From Caulobacter sp. (GTDB lineage: Bacteria > Pseudomonadota > Alphaproteobacteria > Caulobacterales > Caulobacteraceae): DNA of 47,745 nt. Each line of letters starts with the position of its first letter. Positions within the stretch are counted from its first letter, which is position 1. The stretch spans positions 1 to 47,745 of the forward strand of contig JAUSPV010000156.1 of NCBI GenBank assembly GCA_030652755.1. Direction: 5' to 3'. A program made the position numbers and the translations under genes. The notes under the pieces were generated by a model. That model was not told the origin of the DNA, did not search any database, and saw only the letters and a list, made by a program, of their open reading frames with translations. Shown piece by piece: positions 1 to 8,968 of this stretch.

Positions 1-2
1 TC

Positions 3-596
3 GATCCGTTGACTGCCGTGGTGCATGTTAACGGCCAGCGGGTACCAACAGCCCCGGGCAATGTCGTGCTGCTGCTGAACAAGCCGCGTGGCGTGGTCTC
101 AACCATGAGCGATGAGCATGGACGCCCGTGTGTGGGTGACCTTGTTGCCGATCGATCTGAGCGACTCTTCCATGTGGGCCGACTGGATGCTGAGACCGAG
201 GGACTGCTCCTATTGACCAACGATGGCGAGCTGGCCAACCGGGTGGTGCACCCTGCGCACGGAGTCGACAAGACCTATGTGGCAACGGTGACTGGTCAGG
301 TCACATCGCAGACTCTGCGGCTGCTTCGCGATGGTGTCGAGCTGGACGATGGGCCAATGAAAGTCGATTCGGTTCGCATGGTTCAGCAGGCCAAGGATCG
401 GTCGATGCTGGAGTTAGTGATCCACGAAGGACGCAATCGGATCGTTCGAAGGCTCCTGGAGGAGGTTGGACATCCGGTTGTCGAGCTCGTCCGCACCCGT
501 ATCGGTCCACTGCACTTGGGCAACCTCAAGGCTGGGCAGATGCGTGAGTTGAATGGTCCTGACTTACGGGCTTTGTACACGGCTGTTGGTCTGTAG
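3..596 (+). CDS. rluB: 23S rRNA pseudouridine synthase, RluB/RsuA family (5' partial)
   Basis: This enzyme isomerises a specific uridine of rRNA to pseudouridine. The catalytic block GRLDAETEGLLLLTND is clear near residue 57 of the visible part, with the family aspartate in GRLD, and EGRNRIVRRL follows later. The reading frame is open back to base 3 without a convincing start, and the N-terminal S4 RNA-binding domain is missing, so the gene begins upstream of the window. The TTG at base 9 is internal. In Actinobacteria this gene normally lies between the scpAB genes and cmk-der, which agrees with the genes downstream. The rluB assignment rests on that context; RsuA or RluE/F type cannot be excluded. 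Confidence 0.9.
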   Translation, partial: DPLTAVVHVNGQRVPTAPGNVVLLLNKPRGVVSTMSDEHGRPCVGDLVADRSERLFHVGRLDAETEGLLLLTNDGELANRVVHPAHGVDKTYVATVTGQVTSQTLRLLRDGVELDDGPMKVDSVRMVQQAKDRSMLELVIHEGRNRIVRRLLEEVGHPVVELVRTRIGPLHLGNLKAGQMRELNGPDLRALYTAVGL

Positions 597-605
597 TCTT
601 TGCCG

Positions 606-962
606 ATGCGCGCAATCAGGGGAGCCGTGTGCTTGCAGCAGGATGACGCTGACGAGATGCGGGAAGCAGTAGGCGAGTTGCTCGAAGTCATTCTTCAGCG
701 CAATGCCGTCACTCCTGACGATGTCATCAGTGTCCTGTTCACCAACACCCCAGACCTGCATTGCGCCTTTCCTGCCAAGGCCGCCCGCGAAGTCGGCTTC
801 ACTGACGTGCCTTTGATGTGTGCCCAGGAAATCGATGTCGACGGAGCACTTGAGCGCGTCGTGCGCGTCATGCTCCACGTCGACATCGATCGACCTCGCA
901 GTGAAATCGTGCATGTCTATCTGCGCGGCGCCGAAGTGCTGCGACCGGATACTCAGTCATGA
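606..962 (+). CDS. aroH: Chorismate mutase, AroH (monofunctional) type
   Basis: Converts chorismate to prephenate, the first committed step towards phenylalanine and tyrosine. Starting at the ATG at 606 the protein has 118 residues. Its Arg5, Cys72, Glu75, Arg87 and Tyr105 fall at exactly the spacing of the active-site residues of Bacillus subtilis AroH (Arg7, Cys75, Glu78, Arg90, Tyr108). The motif LMCAQEIDV is typical of the family. A TTG at 600 gives two more residues and is the alternative start. The stop overlaps the start of tyrA by 4 bases (ATGA), so the mutase and the dehydrogenase that uses its product are probably translationally coupled. Confidence 0.93.
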   Translation: MRAIRGAVCLQQDDADEMREAVGELLEVILQRNAVTPDDVISVLFTNTPDLHCAFPAKAAREVGFTDVPLMCAQEIDVDGALERVVRVMLHVDIDRPRSEIVHVYLRGAEVLRPDTQS

Positions 963-2062
963 CCCAGGCCACGCCGACTGCGCTCGGGCCGGTCTTGGTC
1001 ATCGGTACTGGCCTGATCGGCACCTCGATCGCATTGGCGCTCGTGCGAGCCGGTGCAGAAGTGCTGCTGCGCGACGAGGACCCTGCGCAACTTGCGACTG
1101 CCGTTGGCATGTCTGCTGGAGTTCAGCACGCATCCCAGAAGCCAGACATTGTTGTGGTCGCCGTCCCGCCGAGATCAGCCTCGTATGTGATGGCCACTGC
1201 CAGCAAGGAGTTCCCAGACGCCACCATCACCGATGTCACCAGCGTGAAGTCCGGCATCCTGCGCCAGGCAGTGTTCTCTGGGGCTGACTCATCGCGACTT
1301 GTGGGTGGTCATCCGATGGCTGGCCGCGAAGTCTCCGGTGCCGCAGGTGCGCGGGCTGACCTTTTTGACGACCGGCTCTGGATTCTTACCCCGACTCTGG
1401 AGACGGACACCGAACACGTGCAGCGCGCACAGCTGCTGGTGAGCACTTGCGGGGCACTTTCGGTGGAGATGGCAGCCAGCGAGCACGACGTTGCCGTGGC
1501 GCTGGTCTCGCATGCACCTCAAGTGGTCTCCAGCGCGCTGGCGGCGCAGTTGCTGCCAGCAAAGGAACTCCACATCTCGGTCGCAGGCCAGGGACTTCGT
1601 GACATGACTCGCATCGCTTCTTCTGACAGTGACCTCTGGCTGGACATTCTCAGCGAGAATGCCGGACCAGTGTCAGAGGTGCTCAGCGGTGTGGTGTTTG
1701 AATTGCAAGAGGTACTCCACGCTCTGCAAGAGCTTGCTGCGGGGGATCGTGATCATCAAGAAGCCATTGATGCGACCTTGCGCGCAGGTGCCCTCGGGCG
1801 CCAGCGCATCCCTGGCAAGCATGGCAATCCAGATTCGCCCTTCCGCGAAGTCGCCGTCATGGTTGCCGATCAGCCAGGAGAGCTTGCCCGGCTGTTCATT
1901 GCAGCTGGCGAGGCCGGCATCAATCTGGAAGACGTGCGCATCGAGCATGTGCTTGGTCGACCCAGTGGTCGGGTCGAACTGGCAGTCAAGCCGGACGCGG
2001 CAGAGCCGCTCGCAACAGCTCTTCACGAGCGTGGCTTTGATGTGCGTGGGGTCGATGGATGA
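959..2062 (+). CDS. tyrA: Prephenate dehydrogenase with C-terminal ACT domain
   Basis: Oxidatively decarboxylates prephenate to 4-hydroxyphenylpyruvate with NAD(P), for tyrosine synthesis. The Rossmann motif GTGLIG is at residues 16-21 and the catalytic-histidine motif HPMAGRE starts at residue 118. From about residue 295 the sequence VAVMVADQPGELARLF opens an ACT domain, a small-molecule-binding fold that usually gives tyrosine feedback inhibition; that use here is inference. At 367 residues it is a normal length for the ACT-containing form. It overlaps aroH upstream and cmk downstream by 4 bases each, indicating one operon. Confidence 0.94.
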   Translation: MTQATPTALGPVLVIGTGLIGTSIALALVRAGAEVLLRDEDPAQLATAVGMSAGVQHASQKPDIVVVAVPPRSASYVMATASKEFPDATITDVTSVKSGILRQAVFSGADSSRLVGGHPMAGREVSGAAGARADLFDDRLWILTPTLETDTEHVQRAQLLVSTCGALSVEMAASEHDVAVALVSHAPQVVSSALAAQLLPAKELHISVAGQGLRDMTRIASSDSDLWLDILSENAGPVSEVLSGVVFELQEVLHALQELAAGDRDHQEAIDATLRAGALGRQRIPGKHGNPDSPFREVAVMVADQPGELARLFIAAGEAGINLEDVRIEHVLGRPSGRVELAVKPDAAEPLATALHERGFDVRGVDG

Positions 2063-2763
2063 CCAATGACATCAGTCCGCTGGTCGTAGCCGTTGATGGC
2101 CCGGCGGGCTCAGGAAAGTCCAGTGTCTGCCGAGGCACGGCAGCTCGACTGAGCTGGCACTATCTCGACACCGGTGCGATGTACCGCGCGATGACTTGGG
2201 CTGTGCTTGATGCCGGAATCGATCCCAATGATGCGCAAGCGGTCGCCAACTTCGCCAAGAAGCCAGATATCGCCAGTGGTTCCAATCCATACCAGCCAAC
2301 CATCGAGGTGGATGGCACCGATGTTGCAGACGCCATTCGTCAGGATCGCATCACTTCTGCTGTCAGCGCGGTGAGTGCCGTACCCAAGGTTCGGCAGTTG
2401 CTCGTGCAGAAGCAGCGTGATGCTGCGCAGTTGGCGATGCGCTCCGGCACAGGCATCGTGGTGGAAGGGCGAGACATCACCACCGTTGTGCTGCCACACG
2501 CTCATCTGAAGATCTTCCTGACTGCCCGACCGGAGGTGCGTGCTCAGCGCAGAGCCCTGGAGCAGGCTGACGGGGGAGTCGTAGCAGACACCACAGTGCA
2601 GGCCACCGAAGCGGCGCTGGTAAAGCGCGATGAGTTGGACTCCTCGCGATCAACGTCGCCACTGGTCAAAGCCGAAGACGCGATCGAATTGGACACCAGC
2701 GATCTCACTCTCGATCAGGTCATCGCCAAGATGGTGGCCTATGCCAAGGCGGCAGCTCGATGA
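2059..2763 (+). CDS. cmk: Cytidylate (CMP/dCMP) kinase
   Basis: Phosphorylates CMP and dCMP using ATP. The 234-residue protein has the P-loop GPAGSGKSS at residues 14-22, followed by YLDTGAMYRAMTW, the nucleotide-monophosphate-binding block typical of Cmk. VVEGRDITTVVLP and the LID arginines (RRALEQ) are also present. The start overlaps the tyrA stop (ATGA) and the stop overlaps the next start by 4 bases. The order cmk, acyltransferase-like gene, der is a standard actinobacterial arrangement. Confidence 0.96.
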   Translation: MTNDISPLVVAVDGPAGSGKSSVCRGTAARLSWHYLDTGAMYRAMTWAVLDAGIDPNDAQAVANFAKKPDIASGSNPYQPTIEVDGTDVADAIRQDRITSAVSAVSAVPKVRQLLVQKQRDAAQLAMRSGTGIVVEGRDITTVVLPHAHLKIFLTARPEVRAQRRALEQADGGVVADTTVQATEAALVKRDELDSSRSTSPLVKAEDAIELDTSDLTLDQVIAKMVAYAKAAAR

Positions 2764-3326
2764 GCAAGGCACCCAGCGGCGGCATGCTCGCAAACCTCTC
2801 AGGCTCCGCGCTGAAGTTCATCTACCGCATCCGGGCGTCAGGGCAAGGCAAGGTACCTGTCAGCGGACCAGTCATCTTTCATATCGAAGGCGATGCACTG
2901 CTTTCTGGCCCTTCAGTCAAGGCTGTTGCTCCCCGGCCGGTGCAGCTCATCGTCTCAGGCGCGCTGGGGGAGGTATTTCTCGGCGGCACCCAGATCCTCG
3001 CCGGCGACATCTCGATGTACGGCTTCGGATTCGCTGCCTCCCAACAGGCAGTGGAGGTGCTGAAAGCAGGCGGAACCGTGGCATTTGTGGGGGATCAACC
3101 GCAACTTGGCTACTTGGCTGCTGCTACGGGGGCTCCGATTGTGCCGGTGCGCGTGAGTGGTGCTGGCGGCAAAGTACGGACCGACCCTCCAAAGCCCGGA
3201 TCACGTATCAGTATCGTGTTCGAAGCACCTATCCAGATTGAGGTCCATGGTGACCCGTGTGCGCTCGCAACCGTCCAAGAGGTTGCTGAGCAGGTGCGAC
3301 AGGCTCGTGCGGATGCGCAGGCCTAA
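2760..3326 (+). CDS. PlsC-like acyltransferase homologue with degenerate active site
   Basis: The position between cmk and der is where Actinobacteria usually encode a 1-acyl-glycerol-3-phosphate acyltransferase (PlsC). The 188-residue product keeps the outline of that fold, for example GAPIVPVRVSG near residues 122-132, which matches the conserved hydrophobic block late in the domain. The catalytic HX4D motif is not intact: the only candidate is His41 with Asp45 (HX3D). The glycerophosphate-binding FPEGTRS block is replaced by FVGDQP. Either it is a divergent enzyme or it has lost acyltransferase activity. The start is fixed by the 4-base overlap with cmk. Confidence 0.6.
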   Translation: MSKAPSGGMLANLSGSALKFIYRIRASGQGKVPVSGPVIFHIEGDALLSGPSVKAVAPRPVQLIVSGALGEVFLGGTQILAGDISMYGFGFAASQQAVEVLKAGGTVAFVGDQPQLGYLAAATGAPIVPVRVSGAGGKVRTDPPKPGSRISIVFEAPIQIEVHGDPCALATVQEVAEQVRQARADAQA

Positions 3327-3341
3327 AAGAGAGGCAGTGAG

Positions 3342-4841
3342 ATGAGCGACTCCTGGGTTGCAATCGATGGAGACGACGACAATCTCGTTCTCGATGAGGA
3401 TCAAGACTCTGAGCTGGAGAAAGGCGAGGATCTCGTCGCCCTCGAGCGTGCGTTGCAGGCTGCGCGTGCGGAGTTTGGAGAGTTCGACGACGACCTCGCG
3501 GATCTGACCGACAAGACCAGCCAAGACGGTTGGCCAGTCTTGGCTGTGGTGGGTCGTCCAAACGTCGGCAAGTCCACTCTGGTCAATCGCATCATCGGTC
3601 GTCGCGAAGCCGTAGTTGAAGACATCCCTGGTGTCACACGTGACCGCGTCACATATGAGGCGGAATGGAATGGCAAGCGCTTCATCCTCATCGACACGGG
3701 TGGCTGGGACCGCAAGGTCAAGGGCATGGCCGCCCAGATTGCCCAACAGGCAGAACGCGCCATCAACGACGCTGACGCTGTGGCCTTCGTGGTTGACGCC
3801 ACCGTGGGAGCAACCGACACCGACGAGGCAGTAGTTGAAGTCCTGCGACGCTCGGGCAAGCCCGTGCTGCTCGTTGCCAACAAGGCTGACGACGCGATCC
3901 TTGAGATTGAAGCGGCCAACCTTTGGTCGCTCGGACTCGGTGAGCCAATCCCGGTCTCTGCTCAGCATGGTCGAGGAGCTGGAGATCTGCTCGATGCGAT
4001 CGTCAACATCCTGCCTGCCGAGGGTCAGGGCCGGATGCGCAGCGCAGGACCACGGCGGGTGGCGCTTTTGGGGAAGCCGAATGTTGGAAAGTCGTCACTG
4101 CTCAATGCGATGGCTGGGTCTGATCGAGTGGTCGTCGACGATGTCGCGGGCACCACGGTTGACCCAGTCGATGAGCTCGTCAAGCTGAAGGAGAAGTGGT
4201 GGTGGTTCGTTGACACTGCCGGCATCCGTCGACGTGCCAAGGAAGCCAGTGGCCACGAGTATTACGCCACCTTGAGAACCACTGCAGCACTAGATCGTGC
4301 CGAAGTTGCGCTCGTGCTCATTGATTCGTCTGAGCCGATAAGCGAGCAGGATGTGCGCATCATCGCGATGGCCGAGGAAGCCGGGCGCGCCATCGTCATC
4401 GCCTACAACAAGTGGGATCTCACGGATGAAGAGCGTCGGCACTACCTCGAGCGAGAGATCGATCGTGACCTTGTGCAGGTGCCATGGGCTCCGCACGTCA
4501 ACGTGTCTGCCAAGACCGGGCGTCATATTGAGCGTCTTGAGTTTGCCCTGGACGCAGCAATCAAGGGCTGGGAAACCCGAGTGCCCACCGGACGCCTCAA
4601 CCAGTTCCTCGGTGCCATTGTGCAGTCCAATCCGCACCCGATTCGGGGTGGAAAGCAGCCACGCATTCTGTTCGGTGCTCAGGTGTCGGTCAGTCCGCCG
4701 ACGTTTGCACTGTTCACGACAGGATTTCTCGAGGCTGGCTATCGTCGCTTCATCGAGCGGCGCCTGCGCGAGGAATATGGCTTTGAAGGCACGCCAATTC
4801 GCATCCTGATGCGCGTGCGCGAGAAGCGAGTGCGCAAGTAG
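3342..4841 (+). CDS. der: Ribosome-assembly GTPase Der (EngA), two G domains
   Basis: Der is a double-GTPase factor for maturation of the 50S subunit. Both P-loops are visible, GRPNVGKST at residues 71-79 and GKPNVGKSS from residue 244, together with DTGG and DTAG switch motifs and NKAD/NKWD base-recognition motifs. The C-terminal KH-like domain includes [20 protein letters not shown]. The first 60 or so residues form an acidic extension common in actinobacterial Der. The start ATG follows a purine-rich ribosome site (agagaggcag). The stop is 1 base from the stop of the convergent downstream gene. Confidence 0.97.
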   Translation: MSDSWVAIDGDDDNLVLDEDQDSELEKGEDLVALERALQAARAEFGEFDDDLADLTDKTSQDGWPVLAVVGRPNVGKSTLVNRIIGRREAVVEDIPGVTRDRVTYEAEWNGKRFILIDTGGWDRKVKGMAAQIAQQAERAINDADAVAFVVDATVGATDTDEAVVEVLRRSGKPVLLVANKADDAILEIEAANLWSLGLGEPIPVSAQHGRGAGDLLDAIVNILPAEGQGRMRSAGPRRVALLGKPNVGKSSLLNAMAGSDRVVVDDVAGTTVDPVDELVKLKEKWWWFVDTAGIRRRAKEASGHEYYATLRTTAALDRAEVALVLIDSSEPISEQDVRIIAMAEEAGRAIVIAYNKWDLTDEERRHYLEREIDRDLVQVPWAPHVNVSAKTGRHIERLEFALDAAIKGWETRVPTGRLNQFLGAIVQSNPHPIRGGKQPRILFGAQVSVSPPTFALFTTGFLEAGYRRFIERRLREEYGFEGTPIRILMRVREKRVRK

Positions 4842-4842
4842 C

Positions 4843-5391
4843 TCAGGGTGTGATCGCCAACTCGATCGCTGCAAGTGCTCGAGCAGTCGCGCTGTATTCA
4901 AGTCCGAGTGCTGATGCATTCGCGCTCACGTGTTCTGCTGCTGCAAGTACGGCCGCCTGGGCAATGTCGCTCTGCGCATCCATGTCGAAATGCCACTGCT
5001 GCGCACGCAAAGCAATCTCATGGTGCCCGTCTGCTCCGACGTCGATCTTGGTCGCGGTGAAAATTCGGCAGTCATATGCTCGACAGGCCTGTGGTCGCTG
5101 TTCGTAGATCGAACATCCTGATTCGCCGAACATCGGACAGTGTCCGTTCGCGTCGTAGCCCATGACGTGATTGCCTACGGGCAAACCAGGAGCAGCAAAC
5201 AGCAGTTCGGCAGGAATCACTGATCGAGCGTCCCTGTCAGTATCGGTCACCAGGATGAACTGCGATGAGCGGCAACAGGCACTGCAAGAACCGCAGGGAA
5301 CATCAGAATCGGCACCTTCGGACAAGGCGAGGGCGATGTCACCCAACCAGACGCGAAAACTGCCCGCCGGGATCGAATGCGCGGAACTCAC
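4843..5391 (-). CDS. YkgJ-family cysteine-cluster protein
   Basis: A 182-residue protein of the YkgJ/CxxCxxxxCC family, thought to bind zinc or an iron-sulfur cluster; the biochemical role is unknown. Cys33, Cys36, Cys39 and Cys40 form CGSCSACC, and Cys85, Cys93, Cys103 and Cys108 complete the usual eight-cysteine pattern (GHCPMF, SGCSIYEQRPQACRAYDCR). The start is GTG. It runs convergent to der, and its own start is separated by 17 bases from the stop of the methyltransferase gene upstream on the same strand, so the two may be co-transcribed. Confidence 0.8.
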   Translation of the reverse strand: MSSAHSIPAGSFRVWLGDIALALSEGADSDVPCGSCSACCRSSQFILVTDTDRDARSVIPAELLFAAPGLPVGNHVMGYDANGHCPMFGESGCSIYEQRPQACRAYDCRIFTATKIDVGADGHHEIALRAQQWHFDMDAQSDIAQAAVLAAAEHVSANASALGLEYSATARALAAIELAITP

Positions 5392-5408
5392 TCCTGACTC
5401 GCTGACTA

Positions 5409-6077
5409 CTACCTGCGGGCGACGAAGATGTCGTGCTCAATGAGCCAGTTCAGTTCATTTCGCTCTGCCCATTGAACGAGCCAACCACGTGTGGGGTAGT
5501 GAGCAAAGCTTGGGTTTGAGGGGTCAAAACAGCGCACGTCATCGACCAGGACGCTCACGGTGCTCCATCGCGGCAGATGGGGTGCGATCGCGGCAAGCTC
5601 TTCTCGAATAGGTGTGTCCGAGGGGCCTTGGAAGGTGTTGCCGGCTGAAAAATGGCCATCGAGCCAAAATGACACTGGCTCCTGGATGCCTTCGAGGACT
5701 CCAGGCAGGCGGTCCTCGGACAATCCTTGAATGATTGTGACATTGGGCGTGCTGTGAAATCGCTCAATTGCCGCCTGAGCAAGTTCAGGCATGGGCTCAA
5801 TTGAATACACGTGACTGGCGCTGTCTGCCAGGAATGCTGTGGTGCCGCCGAGGTAGGTGCCTGTCTCAACCCAGGTGCCCGAAGGGTGGCCGTAGCGGGT
5901 CAGCACTGACCACTTGACCGCCTGGGGGGCGGGCATGTCATAGCAGCGATCCGCCCACTTCTTTGACTCCACGGCGTTGCCAAGCGGGGATTTGGCGAGC
6001 GTGTTGGACACTGCGTGCTTCACAGTTCTTGCGGCCGGCACGTAGCGCGCAGGAATAATGCGCGTGGCAAAGTTCAT
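5409..6077 (-). CDS. Class I SAM-dependent methyltransferase-like protein
   Basis: A 222-residue protein whose WVETGTYLGGTTAFLA at residues 69-84 has the position and shape of methyltransferase motif I, followed by an acidic residue after the second strand (SIEP). LDGHFSAGN and LVDDVRCFDP resemble metal or substrate loops of methyltransferases that act on sugars or small metabolites. The substrate cannot be read from the sequence. The basic N-terminus has no clear signal peptide. This is the last gene of the actinobacterial part. The 189 bases between it and the chimeric tRNA hold nothing recognisable. Confidence 0.62.
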   Translation of the reverse strand: MNFATRIIPARYVPAARTVKHAVSNTLAKSPLGNAVESKKWADRCYDMPAPQAVKWSVLTRYGHPSGTWVETGTYLGGTTAFLADSASHVYSIEPMPELAQAAIERFHSTPNVTIIQGLSEDRLPGVLEGIQEPVSFWLDGHFSAGNTFQGPSDTPIREELAAIAPHLPRWSTVSVLVDDVRCFDPSNPSFAHYPTRGWLVQWAERNELNWLIEHDIFVARR

Positions 6078-6266
6078 TGGAGTCCCTCATTCAAGGTGCA
6101 GTGGTTGAGCATGTTAGCCCTTGGTGGTAGAGAGTATTGAGCCCCGCAGTGCGAGCCGATCAACCCAATTTCATGGTTGCTCGAAGCTGGGTAGCAGGGG
6201 GTGCGTCCCGCATCAGGGGCGGCGACTATGGTTCGCAAGTGCTGAAATCCCTCAGGGATGACGTCG

Positions 6267-6343
<77 letters not shown>

Positions 6344-6360
6344 CCGTTTTCCGCCGCCGG

Positions 6361-6552
6361 CTAGCGGTTCATCCACTTCATGAGCGGGATCAGGGGCAGG
6401 CCCCAGGCCGTGCCCACGATCGCGTAGAAGACCAGCTGGGCCGCCCAGTGGGCCGGCAGGTGGTCCGCCACGGCCAGGGCCGCCGCGACATAGACAAACA
6501 GGAACACCAGCATCGCCAGGGTTCCGATGAGCTTCTTCAGTCGCGTGTTCAT
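6361..6552 (-). CDS. DUF2842 family small membrane protein
   Basis: A 63-residue protein beginning MNTRLKKLIGTLAMLVFLF, with two predicted membrane helices separated by a short amphipathic stretch and ending PLIPLMKWMNR. This matches the alphaproteobacterial DUF2842 family, whose function is unknown. The start chosen at 6552 is preceded by GGAGG at the right distance; an upstream in-frame start would add 14 Arg/Ala-rich residues and looks wrong. It is the first gene on the alphaproteobacterial side of the junction and is transcribed towards the tRNA. Confidence 0.78.
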   Translation of the reverse strand: MNTRLKKLIGTLAMLVFLFVYVAAALAVADHLPAHWAAQLVFYAIVGTAWGLPLIPLMKWMNR

Positions 6553-6603
6553 GCAGCCTCCGGCGGCGCGACGAGGCCGCGCCGCCTTCGACATAGAGTG
6601 ACG

Positions 6604-6843
6604 CTAGCGTCGTTTGAAGAGGCCAACGATGAACAGCAGGATCACCGCGCCCAGGGTCGCGAAGATCAGGGTGCCCAGCAGACCGCTGACGCCGATGTTC
6701 AGTTGGGTCGCGATGAACCCGCCGATCAGGCCGCCGATGACGCCGACGACCAGATTGGTCAGCAGCCCGTGGTTGCGGCCCATGATCTTCTCGGCCAACC
6801 AGCCCGCGGCGATGCCGATCAGAATTGCGACGATCCAGCCCAT
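6604..6843 (-). CDS. GlsB/YeaQ/YmgE family stress-response membrane protein
   Basis: A 79-residue, glycine-rich protein with three short hydrophobic segments (MGWIVAILIGIAAGWLAEKI, NLVVGVIGGLIGGFIA, LIFATLGAVILLFIVGLF). This is the transglycosylase-associated pattern of the GlsB/YeaQ/YmgE inner-membrane family, linked to envelope and general stress. The biochemical function is unknown. The start has a good ribosome site (GGAGGAG) upstream. Confidence 0.85.
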   Translation of the reverse strand: MGWIVAILIGIAAGWLAEKIMGRNHGLLTNLVVGVIGGLIGGFIATQLNIGVSGLLGTLIFATLGAVILLFIVGLFKRR

Positions 6844-6921
6844 GAATATCTCCTCCAGCCCCGTGATCGGGCGTTGCGGAAACTGCGCAGGGCCGGTTGC
6901 GGTTCCACGATGAGCCGGCGG

Positions 6922-7206
6922 TCACCGCTTCGGCATCAGCCGGGCCGCCGCCAGGAGCGCCGTGGCGCCCGTCAGCGCCGTCGCCGCGACGGCGGCAACG
7001 CCGCTGACATGGAGGCCCAGGAGATCGGCGACCGTGCTTCCCGCCAGAGCCCCGGCCAGTCCCAGACCCAGGCAGGCGAACATCGACCGGCGCCCGCCCA
7101 GCAGCGCGCGCGCAAGCACCCCGGCCAGCAGCCCGATCACAACTACGGCGAAGAGGCCCGGTCCCGACATCGCCGGCAGCATGACAGGGGATCGCGATGA
7201 CGTCAC
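6922..7206 (-). CDS. Small glycine/alanine-rich membrane protein, GlsB-like
   Basis: A 94-residue hydrophobic protein with three likely membrane helices (LFAVVVIGLLAGVLARALLG, MFACLGLGLAGALAGSTVAD, VAAVAATALTGATALLAAAR). The GLLAGVLAR and GLAGALAGS pattern resembles the GlsB-type protein encoded just downstream on the same strand, so it may be a diverged paralogue. The GTG at 7206 is one start; ATGs at 7182 and 7170 are alternatives, and none has a strong ribosome site. Function unknown. Confidence 0.55.
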   Translation of the reverse strand: MTSSRSPVMLPAMSGPGLFAVVVIGLLAGVLARALLGGRRSMFACLGLGLAGALAGSTVADLLGLHVSGVAAVAATALTGATALLAAARLMPKR

Positions 7207-7288
7207 GGCTCTGGACCCCGCGCCATGACCGGCCTAGGTACTGCCTGCCGATTATCCGCCCCCTCCCGGGGGCCCAGCAGAGGCGGCG

Positions 7289-8320
7289 ATGACTTCGTTC
7301 CTGCGTTCCGACCGGTCCCGTCCGGTCGCGGTCTGGCTGTTCGCCGTGGCCGCTCTTGTCCTGGCCATGGTCGTCGTGGGCGGCGCGACTCGCCTGACCG
7401 GCTCGGGCCTGTCGATCACCGAGTGGAAGCCGGTCACCGGCGCCGTGCCGCCGATGTCCGAGCAGGCCTGGCAGACCGAGTTCGCCAAGTACAAGGTCAT
7501 CCCCCAGTACACCCAGCTGAACCGGGGCATGAGCCTGAGCGAATTCAAGGGCATCTACTGGTGGGAATGGGGCCACCGGCTGCTCGGCCGGCTGATCGGC
7601 CTGGCCTTCGCCCTGCCGTTCGCCGTCTTCCTGATCCGCCGCGAGATACCCAGGCGCCTGATCTGGCGCTGCGGAGTGATGTTGGGCCTTGGCGGGCTGC
7701 AGGGCGCGATCGGCTGGTGGATGGTGTCCAGCGGCCTGGCCGACCGGGTATCGGTCGCGCCGGAGCGGCTGGCCACCCACCTCAGCCTGGCGCTGATCCT
7801 GTTCGTGATGCTGGTCTGGACCGGCCTGGACGCCTGGAACGGCGCGCCCCGACAGGAGAGCCCGACCCGCTGGCGCACGGTCGCCTGGGTCTTCCTCGGC
7901 GCGGTGCTGTTCCAGAGCCTGCTGGGCGCCCTGGTGGCCGGCTCGGACGCCGGCTACATCTTCAACGACTGGCCGCTGATGAACGGCGCGCTGATCCCCC
8001 GCGACTACGCCGGCGACAGCCTCTGGGCGACCATCGCCCACAACCAGGCCTCGGTGCAGCTGCACCACCGGATCGGCGCCTATCTGCTGTTCGCCGGGGC
8101 GATCGTCATGGCCGCCATGGCCTGGCGCGCGCGCTTTCTTCCGCAGCAGGCGCGCGTGCTGGCCGTGGCCGCCCTGGGCGTCACGGTGCTGCAGGCCGTC
8201 CTCGGCATCGCCACCCTGATGGCGGGGGTGCCGCTGTGGCTGGGCATTCTGCATCAGGCCGGCGCGGTGGTTCTGCTGGCGGCCGCGACCGCCTTCGCCT
8301 GGCGCGTCCGACGGCCGTAG
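7289..8320 (+). CDS. ctaA: Haem A synthase, COX15/CtaA family
   Basis: Oxidises the C8 methyl group of haem O to give haem A for aa3-type cytochrome oxidase, in the inner membrane. The 343-residue protein has about eight hydrophobic helices. The family signatures [18 protein letters not shown] (residues 31-48), GHRLLGR (His96), [10 protein letters not shown] and [11 protein letters not shown] supply the haem-ligand histidines. The alphaproteobacterial (type 2) form is about this length. The ATG follows an AGAGG-like ribosome site. It stands alone, upstream of the L13/S9 operon. Confidence 0.95.
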   Translation: MTSFLRSDRSRPVAVWLFAVAALVLAMVVVGGATRLTGSGLSITEWKPVTGAVPPMSEQAWQTEFAKYKVIPQYTQLNRGMSLSEFKGIYWWEWGHRLLGRLIGLAFALPFAVFLIRREIPRRLIWRCGVMLGLGGLQGAIGWWMVSSGLADRVSVAPERLATHLSLALILFVMLVWTGLDAWNGAPRQESPTRWRTVAWVFLGAVLFQSLLGALVAGSDAGYIFNDWPLMNGALIPRDYAGDSLWATIAHNQASVQLHHRIGAYLLFAGAIVMAAMAWRARFLPQQARVLAVAALGVTVLQAVLGIATLMAGVPLWLGILHQAGAVVLLAAATAFAWRVRRP

Positions 8321-8338
8321 GGCAGGGGTCAAGTATTC

Positions 8339-8386
8339 GGTATTATAATACCGCTGAACGCAAACCCTTGCCGCATATGGGTTTGC
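8339..8386. promoter_or_regulatory. Palindrome and hairpin between ctaA and rplM
   Basis: Two symmetric elements lie 19 bases after the ctaA stop. GGTATTATAATACC at 8339-8352 is a perfect 14-base palindrome, strikingly AT-rich for this genome. At 8360-8367 GCAAACCC pairs with GGGTTTGC at 8379-8386 around an 11-base loop. The hairpin could end ctaA transcription, but no T run follows. The palindrome could be an operator or an upstream promoter. Both readings are inference. Confidence 0.45.
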
Positions 8387-8409
8387 GCCCATTCTGAACG
8401 CTTCATGTG

Positions 8410-8438
8410 TTGACAGGCTGACAGGGCGCGGGTATTGC
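8410..8438 (+). promoter_or_regulatory. Candidate promoter of the rplM-rpsI operon
   Basis: TTGACA at 8410-8415 is a consensus -35 box. TATTGC at 8433-8438, 17 bases away, fits the -10 box of the alphaproteobacterial housekeeping sigma factor. Transcription would start about 45 bases upstream of the rplM ATG. Confidence 0.6.
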
Positions 8439-8491
8439 CCCGCCCTCACGTCGGGAACCGCTCGTTCCCGCCCGCAATACGGATCTGTCCA

Positions 8492-8965
8492 ATGATGAAG
8501 ACCACGGCTTCGTTGAAGCCCGCCGAGGTCGAGAAGAAGTGGATCGTGATCGACGCCGAGAACGCCATTGTCGGCCGTCTCGCGTCCTTCATCGCCATGC
8601 GTCTTCGCGGCAAGCACCGCCCCGACTACACCCCGCACGTCGACTGCGGCGACTATGTCGTCGTGATCAACGCCGACAAGGTGAAGTTCACGGGCCGCAA
8701 GCTCGACCAGAAGATCTACTACCGCCACACCGGTCACCCGGGCGGCGTCAAGTCGATCACCGCCGGCAAGCAACTGAGCGGCCGCTTCCCCGAGCGCGTG
8801 CTCGAGAAGGCCGTCGAGCGCATGCTGCCGAAGGAAAGCCCGCTGGCCCGGGCCCAGATGACGCACCTGCGCATCTTCAACGGCGCCGAGCACACCCATC
8901 AGGCTCAGAGCCCTGAGCCCGTCGCGTTCGCTGAACGCAACAGCAAGAACACCCGGAGCCAATAA
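8492..8965 (+). CDS. rplM: 50S ribosomal protein L13
   Basis: A core protein of the large ribosomal subunit. The sequence [21 protein letters not shown] near the N-terminus and [13 protein letters not shown] in the middle are L13 signatures, and the 157-residue length fits alphaproteobacterial L13. The start is the first of two consecutive ATGs (8492, 8495). An in-frame extension to 8435 is unlikely because it would run through the promoter. rpsI starts 3 bases after the stop, the usual L13-S9 operon. Confidence 0.96.
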   Translation: MMKTTASLKPAEVEKKWIVIDAENAIVGRLASFIAMRLRGKHRPDYTPHVDCGDYVVVINADKVKFTGRKLDQKIYYRHTGHPGGVKSITAGKQLSGRFPERVLEKAVERMLPKESPLARAQMTHLRIFNGAEHTHQAQSPEPVAFAERNSKNTRSQ

Positions 8966-8968
8966 GTC

